Shown here: positions 19,101-26,875 of the stretch, one piece after another | Numbering within the stretch: position 1 is the first letter of the stretch | How the letters are laid out: every line of letters starts with the position of its first letter | Source: Bacteroidales bacterium | GTDB taxonomy: Bacteria > Bacteroidota > Bacteroidia > Bacteroidales > UBA10428 | Reading direction: 5' to 3' | DNA: 64,000 bases | NCBI GenBank assembly: GCA_035299085.1 | Contig: DATGXG010000024.1 | Coordinates: 62,001-126,000, forward strand | Notes under the pieces: model-generated | What the model saw: the letters and a program-made list of their open reading frames with translations, nothing else | What the model was told of the DNA's origin: nothing | The model's database searches: none | Program-made: the position numbers and the translations under genes

Positions 19101-22077
19101 CGTTGACGGTTGAAAAATAACCTCCGATAATAATTTTTCCATCAGATTGCAGGCTGACCGACTGGATAAGTGCATCGGAACTTGTACCTGAAAGTACAAC
19201 ATTAAAAGTTCCGTCCTTGGATCCATTTTCATTTAACCGAACCAGCCCGTTTTTGGTTGTAACCAGAATTCGCCCATCCGGTTGAAGAGTTGTGGCATAA
19301 ATGGTTCCTGCATAAGCCGGTTTAAATGTTGTATCCAGAGACCCGTTATAATTTAAACGGGCCAGGCTATTAATATTTGCGCTATTGTATGATGTGCACT
19401 CGCCTCCGAAAATAATCCTGCCATCATTTTGAATACTTAACGCATAGATTTTGTTATTTGCTCCTGAACCTGTATTAAAGGATGGATCTATGGATCCATC
19501 ACTGTTTAATCTGGCAATATATTTACACTGTAACGAATTGAATTCAGTAAAATACCCGGCAATGATTATTTTGCCGTCTGGTTGCAGAGCAATATCCCTT
19601 ACTCTTTCATTAGGTCCACGGCCTTTATAAAAGCTATAATCAAAGGTTCCGTCGGTATTCAGTCTGACAATACCTTCTCCTAATCCTGTATTTACACCAT
19701 TTGAACAAAGAATTTTACCATCAGGTTGAACAACGATTTTATTAATTATTGAAAATGGATGATTGATTTTATCAAAGCCTTTATCAATGCGGTTGAAAGT
19801 AGTATCTGTTACTACAAAAGGCGCTGCCGGAAGAGAAGAATTACCGCCGATAAGCCTGGCGATTCTGTTTTTTCCCACATTATCAATAGATATAAAATTA
19901 CCGCCGATCAGAATTTTTCCATCGTTTTGAATGCAGGCGGAGTTAATTGTTCCATACTTGTTAGCTCCTGACCCCGGGTTGAATGTCAAATCCAATGTGC
20001 CATCCTGGTTGATTCGCGTTATACCAAATTGGCGATGTCCATTATATATTGACGTCCCAGTCAGAATAATTTTATTATCGGGTTGAATTGAAATTGAATT
20101 AAGCCCAGAATTTGGTCCTTCTCCGGGATTAAAAGTATAATCCAGGGTCCCATCCTGATTTAACCGGGCTATATTTATTCGCTTTATTCCTGAAACTGAT
20201 CCAAACGCTCCTGCAATGATTATCTTACCATCGGGTTGCAGCACCATAGCAGAAATTGTTCCATTCAATTCTTTTCCGGGATTGAAGGAATCATCAATTG
20301 TTCCGTCACTGTTAATCTGGGCAATACCATTTCTCTTAACGCCCTTATAACTTGAAAAGGAACCGCTGATGATGAATTTGCCATTTGACAACCGCGCAAT
20401 CTGCCGGATAGGACCGTCAGCACCGGTTCCGGTATTGTATGTATAGTCTGTTTTCCCGTCAGTATACAATCTTCTCAGATAATAAGCGGTTTCATTAATC
20501 ATAGCGTTGTGGTAATTCACACTGATCAGGATTTTACCGTCAGGCTGAATTACTGCATCCAGAATACTGTTGTACTGGTCAAACCCTGCATTAAATGCAT
20601 TATCAATTGAACCGGTATTATATATTCTTGCTATACCAATTCGTGAAATACCCGTGTATGCGGTAAAATTTCCGATAATAATTATTTTATTGTCGCTTTG
20701 TAAAATTGCCTTTGTAATACTATTATTTGCTCCACTGCTGATAAAAGAATAATCAGTTGTCCCGTCAGCGTTTATCCTGCATATACGATTAAAATTCTGA
20801 CCATTCATTCTGGTGAAATTTCCGGTAACAATTGTCTTGCCGCCAGGCTGAAATAAAAAACACGAAACAACACCATTTGCCCCCGAACCTTTATTAAAAG
20901 TATTATCGTGATCACCATAACTGGTTATGCGGGTCACGAACCGGACAGAAGTTTCATTGTATTCAGTAAATTGCCCAACCATGACAATTTTGTTATCCGG
21001 TTGTACGGAGAGATTATTTACGGTTGCATTAGACCCGGTACCTGCCCAAAATGTATTATCAATGGATCCGTCCGGTTTTAAACAGGCAATGCGATTTATT
21101 GATGTTGAGTTAAAAACTGTAAAATCACCTCCGATAATCAATTTCCCGTTACTTAGTAATTTGACCGTATTAATGGTTCTGTTGGCTCCTGTGCCTGTAA
21201 GAAATGTGTTGTCAATTGTGCCGTCCGTATTAAGCCGCACAATCGAATTACATGATACTTTATTGAAATATTTGAAACTGCCCACCAGGATTATTTTACC
21301 AGCGGCATCAGGGACTATTTCTTTAATATCAGAATCCGCGCCGGTTCCGCAATGAAAAGTTGTATCGACTGAACCGTTCAGATTTAACCTGGCCAACCTG
21401 TTTTTAGCACTGCTGTTGAATTGAGTAAAACTGCCTGCAATTAAAATCTTAATTCCCTGAAGAGCAATAGAAAGAATGCTATTATCTGGTCCTGTTCCGA
21501 TATTGAAAGAATTATCCACACTTCCATCGGGGTTGAGCCGAACTATCCTTTTTTGTGCAATACCGTTAAAAGTTGTGAAAGATCCCCCGGCCAGGATCTT
21601 ACCATCAGGTTGCATCTGTAATGTCAATACATTTCCGTTAGCTCCGGTTCCAATATTAAAAGTATTATCCAATGATCCGTCCGGATTCAGCCGGCAGATC
21701 CGATTTTTGGAAATGCCATCGTATTTTGAAAATCCGCCTCCTATTACTATTTTACCATCGCTCTGAACAATGCAGGAATAGACGTAAAAATCGGGACCCA
21801 GTTCGGTATGGAATGATTTGTCAATAGAACCATCCGAATTTAGTCGGGTTATATAATTTATGTTTGACCCATTGTACTGCTTGAACTCCCCAACAAGTAT
21901 TATTTTACCATCAGGTTGAATAACTGAAGAATATACATACCCTCCGGCACCATCTCCGTTGCCGAATCCTATATCTTCAGGATTAAAAGAAAGGTCATTT
22001 GAACCGGGTTGAGCTTGAATACAGACAGTAAATAAAATGAATTGGAAGTTCAAAATAAGGTGAAGTAATCGCATCAT
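16141..22077 (-). CDS. Giant delta-60 repeat surface protein with T9SS type A sorting domain
   Basis: 1978 aa with a Sec signal peptide (about residues 1-22, ending C-I-Q-A-Q). I count 28 delta-60 (DUF5122-like) repeats from about residue 30 to 1440, each with a core such as L-Q-P-D-G-K-I-I-I-A-G-x-F followed by R-I-A-R-L-N-x-D-G-S-L-D-x-x-F; these are expected to build large beta-propellers. Four Ig/PKD-like domains follow (about 1480-1880, each with C-x-G-x-x-x-x-L and W-x-G-P-x-x-F). The last 80 residues (L-F-P-N-P-V-K-E-N-I to K-F-V-I-S-E) are a T9SS type A sorting domain, so the protein is exported through the type IX system and anchored or released at the surface. Role not known; adhesion or substrate binding is plausible. 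Confidence 0.93.
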   Translation of the reverse strand: MMRLLHLILNFQFILFTVCIQAQPGSNDLSFNPEDIGFGNGDGAGGYVYSSVIQPDGKIILVGEFKQYNGSNINYITRLNSDGSIDKSFHTELGPDFYVYSCIVQSDGKIVIGGGFSKYDGISKNRICRLNPDGSLDNTFNIGTGANGNVLTLQMQPDGKILAGGSFTTFNGIAQKRIVRLNPDGSVDNSFNIGTGPDNSILSIALQGIKILIAGSFTQFNSSAKNRLARLNLNGSVDTTFHCGTGADSDIKEIVPDAAGKIILVGSFKYFNKVSCNSIVRLNTDGTIDNTFLTGTGANRTINTVKLLSNGKLIIGGDFTVFNSTSINRIACLKPDGSIDNTFWAGTGSNATVNNLSVQPDNKIVMVGQFTEYNETSVRFVTRITSYGDHDNTFNKGSGANGVVSCFLFQPGGKTIVTGNFTRMNGQNFNRICRINADGTTDYSFISSGANNSITKAILQSDNKIIIIGNFTAYTGISRIGIARIYNTGSIDNAFNAGFDQYNSILDAVIQPDGKILISVNYHNAMINETAYYLRRLYTDGKTDYTYNTGTGADGPIRQIARLSNGKFIISGSFSSYKGVKRNGIAQINSDGTIDDSFNPGKELNGTISAMVLQPDGKIIIAGAFGSVSGIKRINIARLNQDGTLDYTFNPGEGPNSGLNSISIQPDNKIILTGTSIYNGHRQFGITRINQDGTLDLTFNPGSGANKYGTINSACIQNDGKILIGGNFISIDNVGKNRIARLIGGNSSLPAAPFVVTDTTFNRIDKGFDKINHPFSIINKIVVQPDGKILCSNGVNTGLGEGIVRLNTDGTFDYSFYKGRGPNERVRDIALQPDGKIIIAGYFTEFNSLQCKYIARLNSDGSIDPSFNTGSGANNKIYALSIQNDGRIIFGGECTSYNSANINSLARLNYNGSLDTTFKPAYAGTIYATTLQPDGRILVTTKNGLVRLNENGSKDGTFNVVLSGTSSDALIQSVSLQSDGKIIIGGYFSTVNGSYVSRIARLNTDGSLDVTFKSTGNGAGGNVFTTGIQPDGKIVIGGDFTSYNSITNYSITRLNPDGSLDSGFAKQNQSSYFYKFYTCAILPDGRIIAAGSMSSTLNIFRPSIIRLLSDGELDYKFIGSTGASWEVKDIALQKDGKIIIAGLFDSFNGTKRTFLARLHIDGSLDETFDAKIHPDGGVYNIAVQDDGKVLIAGEFKSINGVLNSGIARLNSDGSLDNSFSSQFSGPINAMALQDDGKIIIAATNPTIVNVLRLKTDGSIDTSFSAIKTNNGVKAIKLQKDGKIIIAGGFSKINTFSIYGIARLHSDGSLDNTFISYCNNGIIYTISIQADNKIIAGGSFSTYDNLNIKNLVRLNPDGTADRTFRNKGVDNPVYTTLIKPNGKIVIGGDFEYLNENIPRNHIAFLTSDGDPDPDYPLCAGANQKVCATALQPDGKIVIGGDFTCFNGMGKNRITRISGESFTYSIQIETPARFCKGQTDYVKYVSEGIYKTGNIFTAQLSDSTGSFIVPTILGNKFSSLSDTLQITIPDDIPDGNGYRIRVVSSDPEIAGADNGSDITINSLPEKPVIVGSCEVCSGENIQLGTDSSVSRICQWILPNDSIIISPRISIENAHLSDSGNYIVEITDISTGCSADVSSIHVIVNELPLSPVISSNSPLCPGNDLVLTANDQERVSFYWTGPNHFISDKQNPVIEKAGSFHKGTYSLIVKDTVTGCTNTGITEANIFMEPLNPLILNESDYCVNDSITLFTENTEGVSFIWNGPDGFYSNAVDPVIAPAAVNHSGFYFLRFKDNNSGCYSNKDSVSIIVNELPGIPVISYNEPVYSGDTVVLSTPLIEGVSYQWTGPGNLISESQNLILQNVVPEMQGLYSLILTNTSTLCKSLPQNIYLNIELNPVSTDIIFREPVMELFPNPVKENININIKEEGIISIVELAGGKTIFRKKMTPGLQQIIVQNWSKGMYYITFQNNKKETGIKFVISE

Positions 22078-22158
22078 AACTGTTTTGGGTGTATGAAGTG
22101 ATTATACGAAAATTGCATTACCCAAGTTTGTGTTTACATTCAATCCTTAAAGGAGTTT

Positions 22159-22365
22159 TTATATTGATTGCAATGCTTCTGCCTTAAGTTCGGCCATAAT
22201 AGATTTCAGGTTTCTGGCAGGGTTCCATAATGTTTTATGATTGCCATAAGAGCCATGGGCGCATTCGGGAAATTTCTGCCCGGAATCAACTGAAATCAGG
22301 TATTCATGATGAATATTGCATCTGTAATAACCACTGGCCTTACAAAGATCTCCCGATTTTTCCAT
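22159..22365 (-). CDS. Small zinc-ribbon-like protein
   Basis: 68 aa. The order G-x-Y-R-C-x-x-H ... S-G-Q-K-F-P-E-C-x-H-G-S-Y-G-x-H-K-T-L-W matches small zinc-ribbon proteins in which a Y-R-C knuckle is followed by F-P-x-C and a conserved T-x-W. Here histidines (in C-N-I-H-H and C-A-H) may stand in for the missing second cysteines. No signal peptide. It has its own plausible leader and faces away from the 22550 gene. Function unknown; the alternative is that it is a random ORF, but the motif argues against that. Confidence 0.55.
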   Translation of the reverse strand: MEKSGDLCKASGYYRCNIHHEYLISVDSGQKFPECAHGSYGNHKTLWNPARNLKSIMAELKAEALQSI

Positions 22366-22549
22366 AACGCTTTGATTTTTGTCTATACCTTTCTAACGTA
22401 ACTTACCAAAACAAGTTAACGGCTTATTGTTGATCTGAAGCAGTTAAGATATTGATTTACATCAATGAATTGGGTTTAACATTATCAGAACAGGCTATTT
22501 GAATTAATGGTTTGTTTCTTAATCAGGATATGCTATAAACCTTAAGATC

Positions 22550-22852
22550 ATGATTTACATAACACAGTTGATATATATCGAACCCGGTAAGGAGAAAGAG
22601 TTTGAAAATTTCGAATCTGTTGTCATACCCCTGATTGAGAAATACAATGGAAGACTGTTATTCAGATTACGTCCTGCTGAAGATGCCTATATATCTTTCC
22701 TGGGTGAAAGGCCATATGAAGTTCATTTTGCAGAATTTGACAGTGAGCAGGACTTCAGAAATTATGGCAATGATCCTGAACGCTTAGAAAATTTGTATCT
22801 GAAGGATATATCTGTCCGAACGTCAATGGTGATTATGGGAAACCGGTTATAA
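22550..22852 (+). CDS. DUF1330-like dimeric alpha/beta-barrel protein
   Basis: 100 aa, cytoplasmic. The start M-I-Y-I-T-Q-L-I-Y-I-E-P-G-K-E-K-E-F-E-N-F-E and the later F-L-G-E-R-P-Y-E-V-H-F-A-E-F-D-S-E-Q-D-F follow the beta-alpha-beta pattern of ferredoxin-like dimeric barrels (DUF1330 or ABM type). Such proteins are often of unknown function or small-molecule monooxygenase-like. It precedes the phosphofructokinase gene by 121 nt, so co-expression is possible but not shown. Confidence 0.75.
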   Translation: MIYITQLIYIEPGKEKEFENFESVVIPLIEKYNGRLLFRLRPAEDAYISFLGERPYEVHFAEFDSEQDFRNYGNDPERLENLYLKDISVRTSMVIMGNRL

Positions 22853-22973
22853 TTTAATAATCCGACTCCCTTTTATTGCAGGCAAAGGCTCCTCCCTGAA
22901 AACCTGAAAATGTTAACTTTGAATTTTTTAAAAGGTCTTTAGGTTAAACACTTAGGTTATATAAACATTACAC

Positions 22974-24305
22974 ATGCATTCCATGATTCATGAAGATTTA
23001 GAAGTGAAAGATTTGGGTAAGAGAACGATAAAATCACCCTTGAGGCCTTCAATTTATCCTGAAGATGAATTGTCATTTGGATTTATTGAAAAGGCCGACA
23101 GGGTATTGTTCGATGCTACTCTTGAAAATTATAAGCGTTGCCGGGAAACCGGCGCAACTCCATTTTCATTTGAAATGGCCGGGCCACACAAGCATCTGTT
23201 TTTTGATCCCGCCAAAACCAAAGCTGCAATCGTAACATGCGGTGGATTGTGTCCCGGTTTGAACAATGTAATCCGGGGAATTGTAAATGAGCTCCATTAC
23301 AGATATAATGTTAAGCGGATTATTGGGATAAAATATGGCTATGAAGGCTTTATTTCAAAATATAACCATCCAGTTATAGATCTTACTCCCCAGGTTGTTG
23401 AAAACATACACCTTTTTGGAGGAACAATCCTCGGGTCCTCACGGGGAGAACAGAACACCGGCCTGATAGTTGATAAACTCACTGAACTTGGTGTGGATAT
23501 ATTGTTTTGTATAGGAGGAGATGGAACTTTACGCGGTGCACATGCCATTTATGAAGAAATATCGCGTCGTAACCTGAAAATATCAGTTGCAGGAATTCCA
23601 AAAACTATTGACAATGATATTAACCTGATCGAAAAATCATTTGGGTTTGAAACAGCATTTACAATTGCGAACGACATCATTCGTAATGCACATAACGAAG
23701 CAATTGGCAATTACAATGGTATTGCGATAGTAAAATTAATGGGTCGCGACACAGGATTTATTGCTGCTTATGCCGCTCTTTCAATTCAGGATGTAAATTT
23801 TGTTCTTGTTCCGGAGATGACCTTTGATTTACACGGTTCAAAAGGATTTTTAAATGTATTGCGCGAACGCCTCGAAAAGCGCCACCATGCCCTTATAGTA
23901 GTTGCAGAAGGAGCCGGTCAGCATTTTTTCGAAAGCGAAACTATTGAAAAGGACGCATCAGGAAACTTAAAAAAGAAAGACATTGGATTGTACCTGAAGC
24001 AAATGATATCGGATGAATTTACCGGTAATTTTCCTTTTACACTCAAATACATTGATCCAAGTTATATAATTCGCAGCGCACCGGCAAATGCGAATGACGG
24101 CAAATTTTGTGGTCTTCTCGCCCGGAATGCTGTCCATGCAGCTATGGCTGGCAAAACTGATTTTGTCACAGGACACTGGAATAACCAGTTTACTCTACTG
24201 CCTATACCAGTGGCTGTTGCTAAAAGAAAGAATATTGATATTAAAGGTGAATTGTGGTGGAATATTCTTGAAACTACCGGACAGCCAGCTTCGATGGTAA
24301 ATTAG
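22974..24305 (+). CDS. pfkA: 6-phosphofructokinase, long (plant/trypanosome-like) ATP-type
   Basis: 443 aa. It should phosphorylate fructose 6-phosphate to the 1,6-bisphosphate in glycolysis. Visible motifs are the phosphate-binding C-G-G-L-C-P-G-L-N (about residues 89-97), G-G-D-G-T (181-185), P-K-T-I-D-N-D (209-215, with the catalytic Asp213) and M-G-R (256-258) for sugar-phosphate binding. Gly at the fourth place of GGDGT points to ATP as donor, whereas pyrophosphate enzymes carry Asp there (GGDDT); Lys in PKTIDND is shared by pyrophosphate enzymes and by the long ATP enzymes of plants and trypanosomes. An N-terminal extension of about 80 residues also fits that group. The start could be the Met at 22974 or 22983. 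Confidence 0.93.
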   Translation: MHSMIHEDLEVKDLGKRTIKSPLRPSIYPEDELSFGFIEKADRVLFDATLENYKRCRETGATPFSFEMAGPHKHLFFDPAKTKAAIVTCGGLCPGLNNVIRGIVNELHYRYNVKRIIGIKYGYEGFISKYNHPVIDLTPQVVENIHLFGGTILGSSRGEQNTGLIVDKLTELGVDILFCIGGDGTLRGAHAIYEEISRRNLKISVAGIPKTIDNDINLIEKSFGFETAFTIANDIIRNAHNEAIGNYNGIAIVKLMGRDTGFIAAYAALSIQDVNFVLVPEMTFDLHGSKGFLNVLRERLEKRHHALIVVAEGAGQHFFESETIEKDASGNLKKKDIGLYLKQMISDEFTGNFPFTLKYIDPSYIIRSAPANANDGKFCGLLARNAVHAAMAGKTDFVTGHWNNQFTLLPIPVAVAKRKNIDIKGELWWNILETTGQPASMVN

Positions 24306-24334
24306 GTTTTTATACAGGCAATTATACTACTCTT

Positions 24335-25432
24335 TTATTCGATAACAGAATTTGTAACCACGTATTTTGTGTCGCTGTGCATGGATATCTGGGGAAAAAC
24401 AGGGTACCAGGAACCGCCTGTATTGTTATGGATTACAGAGCTGTCAATCCGTATATCCCCGGTATGGTCATTGGTAACGAAAAAAATGGCAGAACCAAAA
24501 GCATTGACTTTATTGTGTTCAATACGTGTGCCCAAAATGGTTAAAGTCATTTTATTCCCGTCGTTATAAATGGCTCCGCCGCTGCCACCGCCCGGGGTGT
24601 CATGCTGTGAAGGGTTTCCTCCGTTGCCTGTGGCCCTGTTGTATGAAAAAAGGCAATTGATTATAGTCCAGGAAACCCCGATACTGCTTATTCCACCTCC
24701 GTTTGACCCAAAATTCCCGTAATTTTTAGCACCGCCAAAAGTACTATTCACTAAATAAACCGGCAGATTATTATATTGACTGAATACTCTGATGGCGGCT
24801 CCACCTACATCGGGACCTGTGCTGTCACAGGCATTATTAAAGAACCGGCAATTGACAACCTTAAACCGGCCTCCCCTCACCCATATTGCGCCTCCTCCGT
24901 CGTACTCTTTTTCGTTTGTGGAATTTCCGTCGGCAAATGTCAGATTCTGAACGGTAAGCCTTGGGGCATCCTGGTTTTGACAATGCGAGGTTGTCCAATG
25001 CTGATCCGGATCACAGGTATTCATGTATAGTATCCTGTTTTTTCCTCTCCCGCTAAGGGTAATTAATCCCGCTCCATCAATCACCACATCGGGATTAGCA
25101 TCATTAACTACTTTTGCGGGTTTGTCAAGTTTTATTGTAACCGGATCAGGTCCGCAATTGAATACAATTCTGCCGCCTTTGGCAACAGCCTCAACAAATG
25201 CATCGCATGTGCAACTTTCCGGTGTACCGTTTCCGACAACCTGGTCGGGATTAGAAACATCTTCAGGACCTGCCTCCGGCGGAACCGGATATTTACTATC
25301 AGGATTGCCTGCAGGCGGCCCGTCTTGTGGGTTTTCAAGCGGGTTATGAAAGTGTATCCCCGGATCAGGACGTTCTTTTTCGCATGTCATCATTAAAAAA
25401 GCGATCAAAAGAAACACATGAAAACGAGCCAT
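24335..25432 (-). CDS. Beta-helix repeat lipoprotein
   Basis: 365 aa from the Met at 25432; the ORF opens at 25453, but M-A-R-F-H-V-F-L-L-I-A-F-L-M-M-T-C is a proper lipoprotein signal and the seven earlier residues are not. A Pro/Gly-rich linker follows (to about residue 80), then a right-handed parallel beta-helix: I-V-F-N-C-G-P-D-P-V-T-I, V-V-I-D-G-A-G-L-I-T-L-S-G, L-T-V-Q-N-L-T-F, G-G-G-A-I-W-V-R-G-G, F-K-V-V-N-C-R-F-F-N-N. This is the shape of chlamydial-type polymorphic outer membrane repeats and pectate-lyase-like proteins. No lyase active site could be identified. It converges on the phosphofructokinase gene and is likely surface exposed. Confidence 0.85.
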   Translation of the reverse strand: MARFHVFLLIAFLMMTCEKERPDPGIHFHNPLENPQDGPPAGNPDSKYPVPPEAGPEDVSNPDQVVGNGTPESCTCDAFVEAVAKGGRIVFNCGPDPVTIKLDKPAKVVNDANPDVVIDGAGLITLSGRGKNRILYMNTCDPDQHWTTSHCQNQDAPRLTVQNLTFADGNSTNEKEYDGGGAIWVRGGRFKVVNCRFFNNACDSTGPDVGGAAIRVFSQYNNLPVYLVNSTFGGAKNYGNFGSNGGGISSIGVSWTIINCLFSYNRATGNGGNPSQHDTPGGGSGGAIYNDGNKMTLTILGTRIEHNKVNAFGSAIFFVTNDHTGDIRIDSSVIHNNTGGSWYPVFPQISMHSDTKYVVTNSVIE

Positions 25433-25525
25433 ATAAGATGCAATCCTGCCCAATTAGTATATATATTAGTTTATCAGTAATAACTTAAGGTGATGATTTT
25501 TATTGTCTCTGGCCACATCGAAAAA

Positions 25526-25615
25526 GGGATTACTAGCACCCATATGGCCATCGGACAAGGGATTACTCGCTACCGCTCTCCTGGATGAGTCTATATGCCT
25601 GATGATGGCGCAGCA
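25526..25615 (+). repeat. Imperfect dispersed repeat, copy 1 (GGGATTACTCG ... GCCTGATGATGGCGCA)
   Basis: The 343-nt gap 25454-25796 holds no gene. It has two heads GGGATTACTAGCACC (25526-25540) and GGGATTACTCGCTACC (25559-25574), and one tail GCCTGATGATGGCGCAGCA (25597-25615). The same head and tail occur at 26574-26632 and 26651-26765, on the other side of the GNAT gene and next to tRNA-Arg. The rest of the gap (25620-25796) is AT-rich and should contain the promoter of the small ORF at 25797. Confidence 0.7.
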
Positions 25616-25796
25616 GGCACCACTATGAAGGATACCACTCTGGACCGGTTTAATGTTTACAAAATGGCTTGTTTTTTGTTAATTAATTGACTAAATTCGT
25701 TCAGGGTTATTAACGATTGACAATTTTTATAAATTTACCCCCTGATAACAAATTTTCATTACACATCGTATATAAACACAAAAAGAACTTACAGTT

Positions 25797-25982
25797 ATGG
25801 CAACCCCTGTAAAAAATACTCCAATTTTAGAAGGCCAGGATGCTGAGAGGTTTTTTTGTAAACTCGCACAAAGAATCGATAAGGCTAATTCGCAGGAAGG
25901 AAAAAAAGAACGTGAGATTGAAATGAAGCGGTTAGAAAAGAATTTTAATACTATCCGTTCCTTATCGCGTGACTCTTTCTGA
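25797..25982 (+). CDS. Small putative antitoxin upstream of a GNAT gene
   Basis: 61 aa, charged, without signal or membrane segment. The N-terminus M-A-T-P-V-K-N-T-P-I-L-E-G-Q-D-A-E-R-F-F resembles short ORFs that I have seen directly ahead of GNAT genes in Bacteroidota, where the shape is about 55-65 residues with a T-P-x-L-x-G-x-D-A-x-R-F motif and a helical charged C-terminus. It is not a ribbon-helix-helix DUF1778 protein as far as I can see. It overlaps the start of the acetyltransferase by 14 nt, so the two are translated together. The antitoxin role is inferred from this arrangement alone. Confidence 0.65.
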   Translation: MATPVKNTPILEGQDAERFFCKLAQRIDKANSQEGKKEREIEMKRLEKNFNTIRSLSRDSF

Positions 25983-26547
25983 ACTTACTGAAAAATTTCC
26001 TGGTATAAGGCTTAGTCGCCTAACCCAGGACCACAACATTAAACCATTTGATTGCGGAGAAAAGGATTTAAATGATTTTCTTTTCAATGATGCAAAACAA
26101 CTTCAAAGCAATCTTCTATGGGTAACATATGTATTCGAAACTGATAATTTTACTATTGCCTATTTTGCAGTTGCCAATGATTTGCTGAATATCAATGTAA
26201 ACGATCATAGAGATTTTAAACATGAACTGAGAAGTAGATACAGAGGGCACCGATTTTTATATAAACTTTTTGAACAAACTAGTTTTCCTGCAGTAAAACT
26301 CGGCCGATTTGGTGTAACTGAAAAATATCATAGGCAAGGCATTGGGTCATTTCTCCTCGATTTTATCAAATATTTTTTCATTAACAATAATAAAACCGGT
26401 TGTGCATTTATTACTGTTGATGCATTGAATAAGTGTGATGCCATTAGCTTTTATGAAAAAAATGGATTTGAAATTCTCACAAACACAGATCTTACAGATC
26501 CAACTCGCACTATGTATTATTGTTTAATGCTGCGTTCAATTGGTTAA
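25969..26547 (+). CDS. GNAT-family N-acetyltransferase, putative toxin
   Basis: 192 aa with a GTG start at 25969 inside the end of the preceding ORF. The GNAT fold is shown by P-F-D-C-G-E-K-D-L-N-D-F-L (about residues 26-38), the strand K-L-G-R-F-G-V (110-116), the acetyl-CoA loop R-Q-G-I-G-S (122-127) and a C-terminal F-Y-E-K-N-G-F (about 161-167). This F-D-C-G...D-L-N-x-F-L layout with the late Tyr is shared with GNAT toxins such as TacT/AtaT, which acetylate aminoacyl-tRNA. With the small overlapping ORF it forms a candidate toxin-antitoxin pair. It could equally be a small-molecule acetyltransferase. Confidence 0.85.
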   Translation: MTLSELTEKFPGIRLSRLTQDHNIKPFDCGEKDLNDFLFNDAKQLQSNLLWVTYVFETDNFTIAYFAVANDLLNINVNDHRDFKHELRSRYRGHRFLYKLFEQTSFPAVKLGRFGVTEKYHRQGIGSFLLDFIKYFFINNNKTGCAFITVDALNKCDAISFYEKNGFEILTNTDLTDPTRTMYYCLMLRSIG

Positions 26548-26573
26548 ATGTTCCCCGGAGAATAGTAACCGAA

Positions 26574-26765
26574 GGGATTACTCGTATCGCTCGTGATCGC
26601 CTATAGGGAGCCACAAGCCTGATGATGGCGCACCAATATTGATTGGGAGAGGGATTACTCGCACCCGCTTGGCCAGCCCACTATAGCCTCCGCATCTGGC
26701 TTACTCACAACCCGCTCGTGATCACCTTATAGGGAGGGTCTTATAAGCCTGATGATGGCGCAGCA
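26574..26765 (+). repeat. Imperfect dispersed repeats, copies 2 and 3
   Basis: Copy 2 has the head GGGATTACTCG at 26574-26584, an inner CGCTCGTGATC...TATAGGGAG and the tail GCCTGATGATGGCGCA at 26617-26632. Copy 3 has the head GGGATTACTCGC at 26651-26662, an inner CGCTCGTGATC...TATAGGGAG (26713-26736) and the tail GCCTGATGATGGCGCAGCA at 26747-26765. They match copy 1 before the GNAT pair. The head resembles the reverse complement of the tRNA 3' arm nearby (GGAGGGATT at 26883-26891), so the family may derive from tRNA 3' ends. Confidence 0.7.
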
Positions 26766-26774
26766 AAGGTGCTT

Positions 26775-26842
26775 CATTTTTTATTTGTATCCTCCATCGA
26801 AAGCACAGGAAGTGCTTTCATGGCGGCCACAAATAAAAAATG
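26775..26842. repeat. 68-bp near-perfect palindrome
   Basis: Outer arms of 14 bp are perfect (CATTTTTTATTTGT at 26775-26788 and its reverse complement at 26829-26842), and inner arms GAAAGCAC / GTGCTTTC (26799-26806 and 26812-26819) close on a 5-nt loop, with a few mismatches between. The right arm includes the A/T tract of the tRNA terminator. It would fold into one long hairpin in either transcript direction and may act as a two-way terminator between the tRNA and the repeats. Confidence 0.7.
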
Positions 26843-26860
26843 CCCGCCTTGCAGGCGGGC
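26832..26860 (-). terminator. Intrinsic terminator of tRNA-Arg
   Basis: On the minus strand the stem GCCCGCC / GGCGGGC (26854-26860 and 26842-26848) with a 5-nt loop is followed by ATTTTTTATTT. It lies 15 nt after the tRNA 3' end, as expected for a tRNA transcription unit. Confidence 0.85.
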
Positions 26861-26875
26861 CATCATCATGGCTTG

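Noticed and set aside
16141..22077. Regularly spaced repeat DNA that might suggest a CRISPR array
   Set aside because: The period (about 145-150 nt) and content encode delta-60 protein repeats; no short identical repeats with unique spacers are present.
22974..24305. Pyrophosphate-dependent phosphofructokinase
   Set aside because: The nucleotide motif is GGDGT, not GGDDT, so ATP is the better call, although Lys210 is shared with pyrophosphate enzymes.
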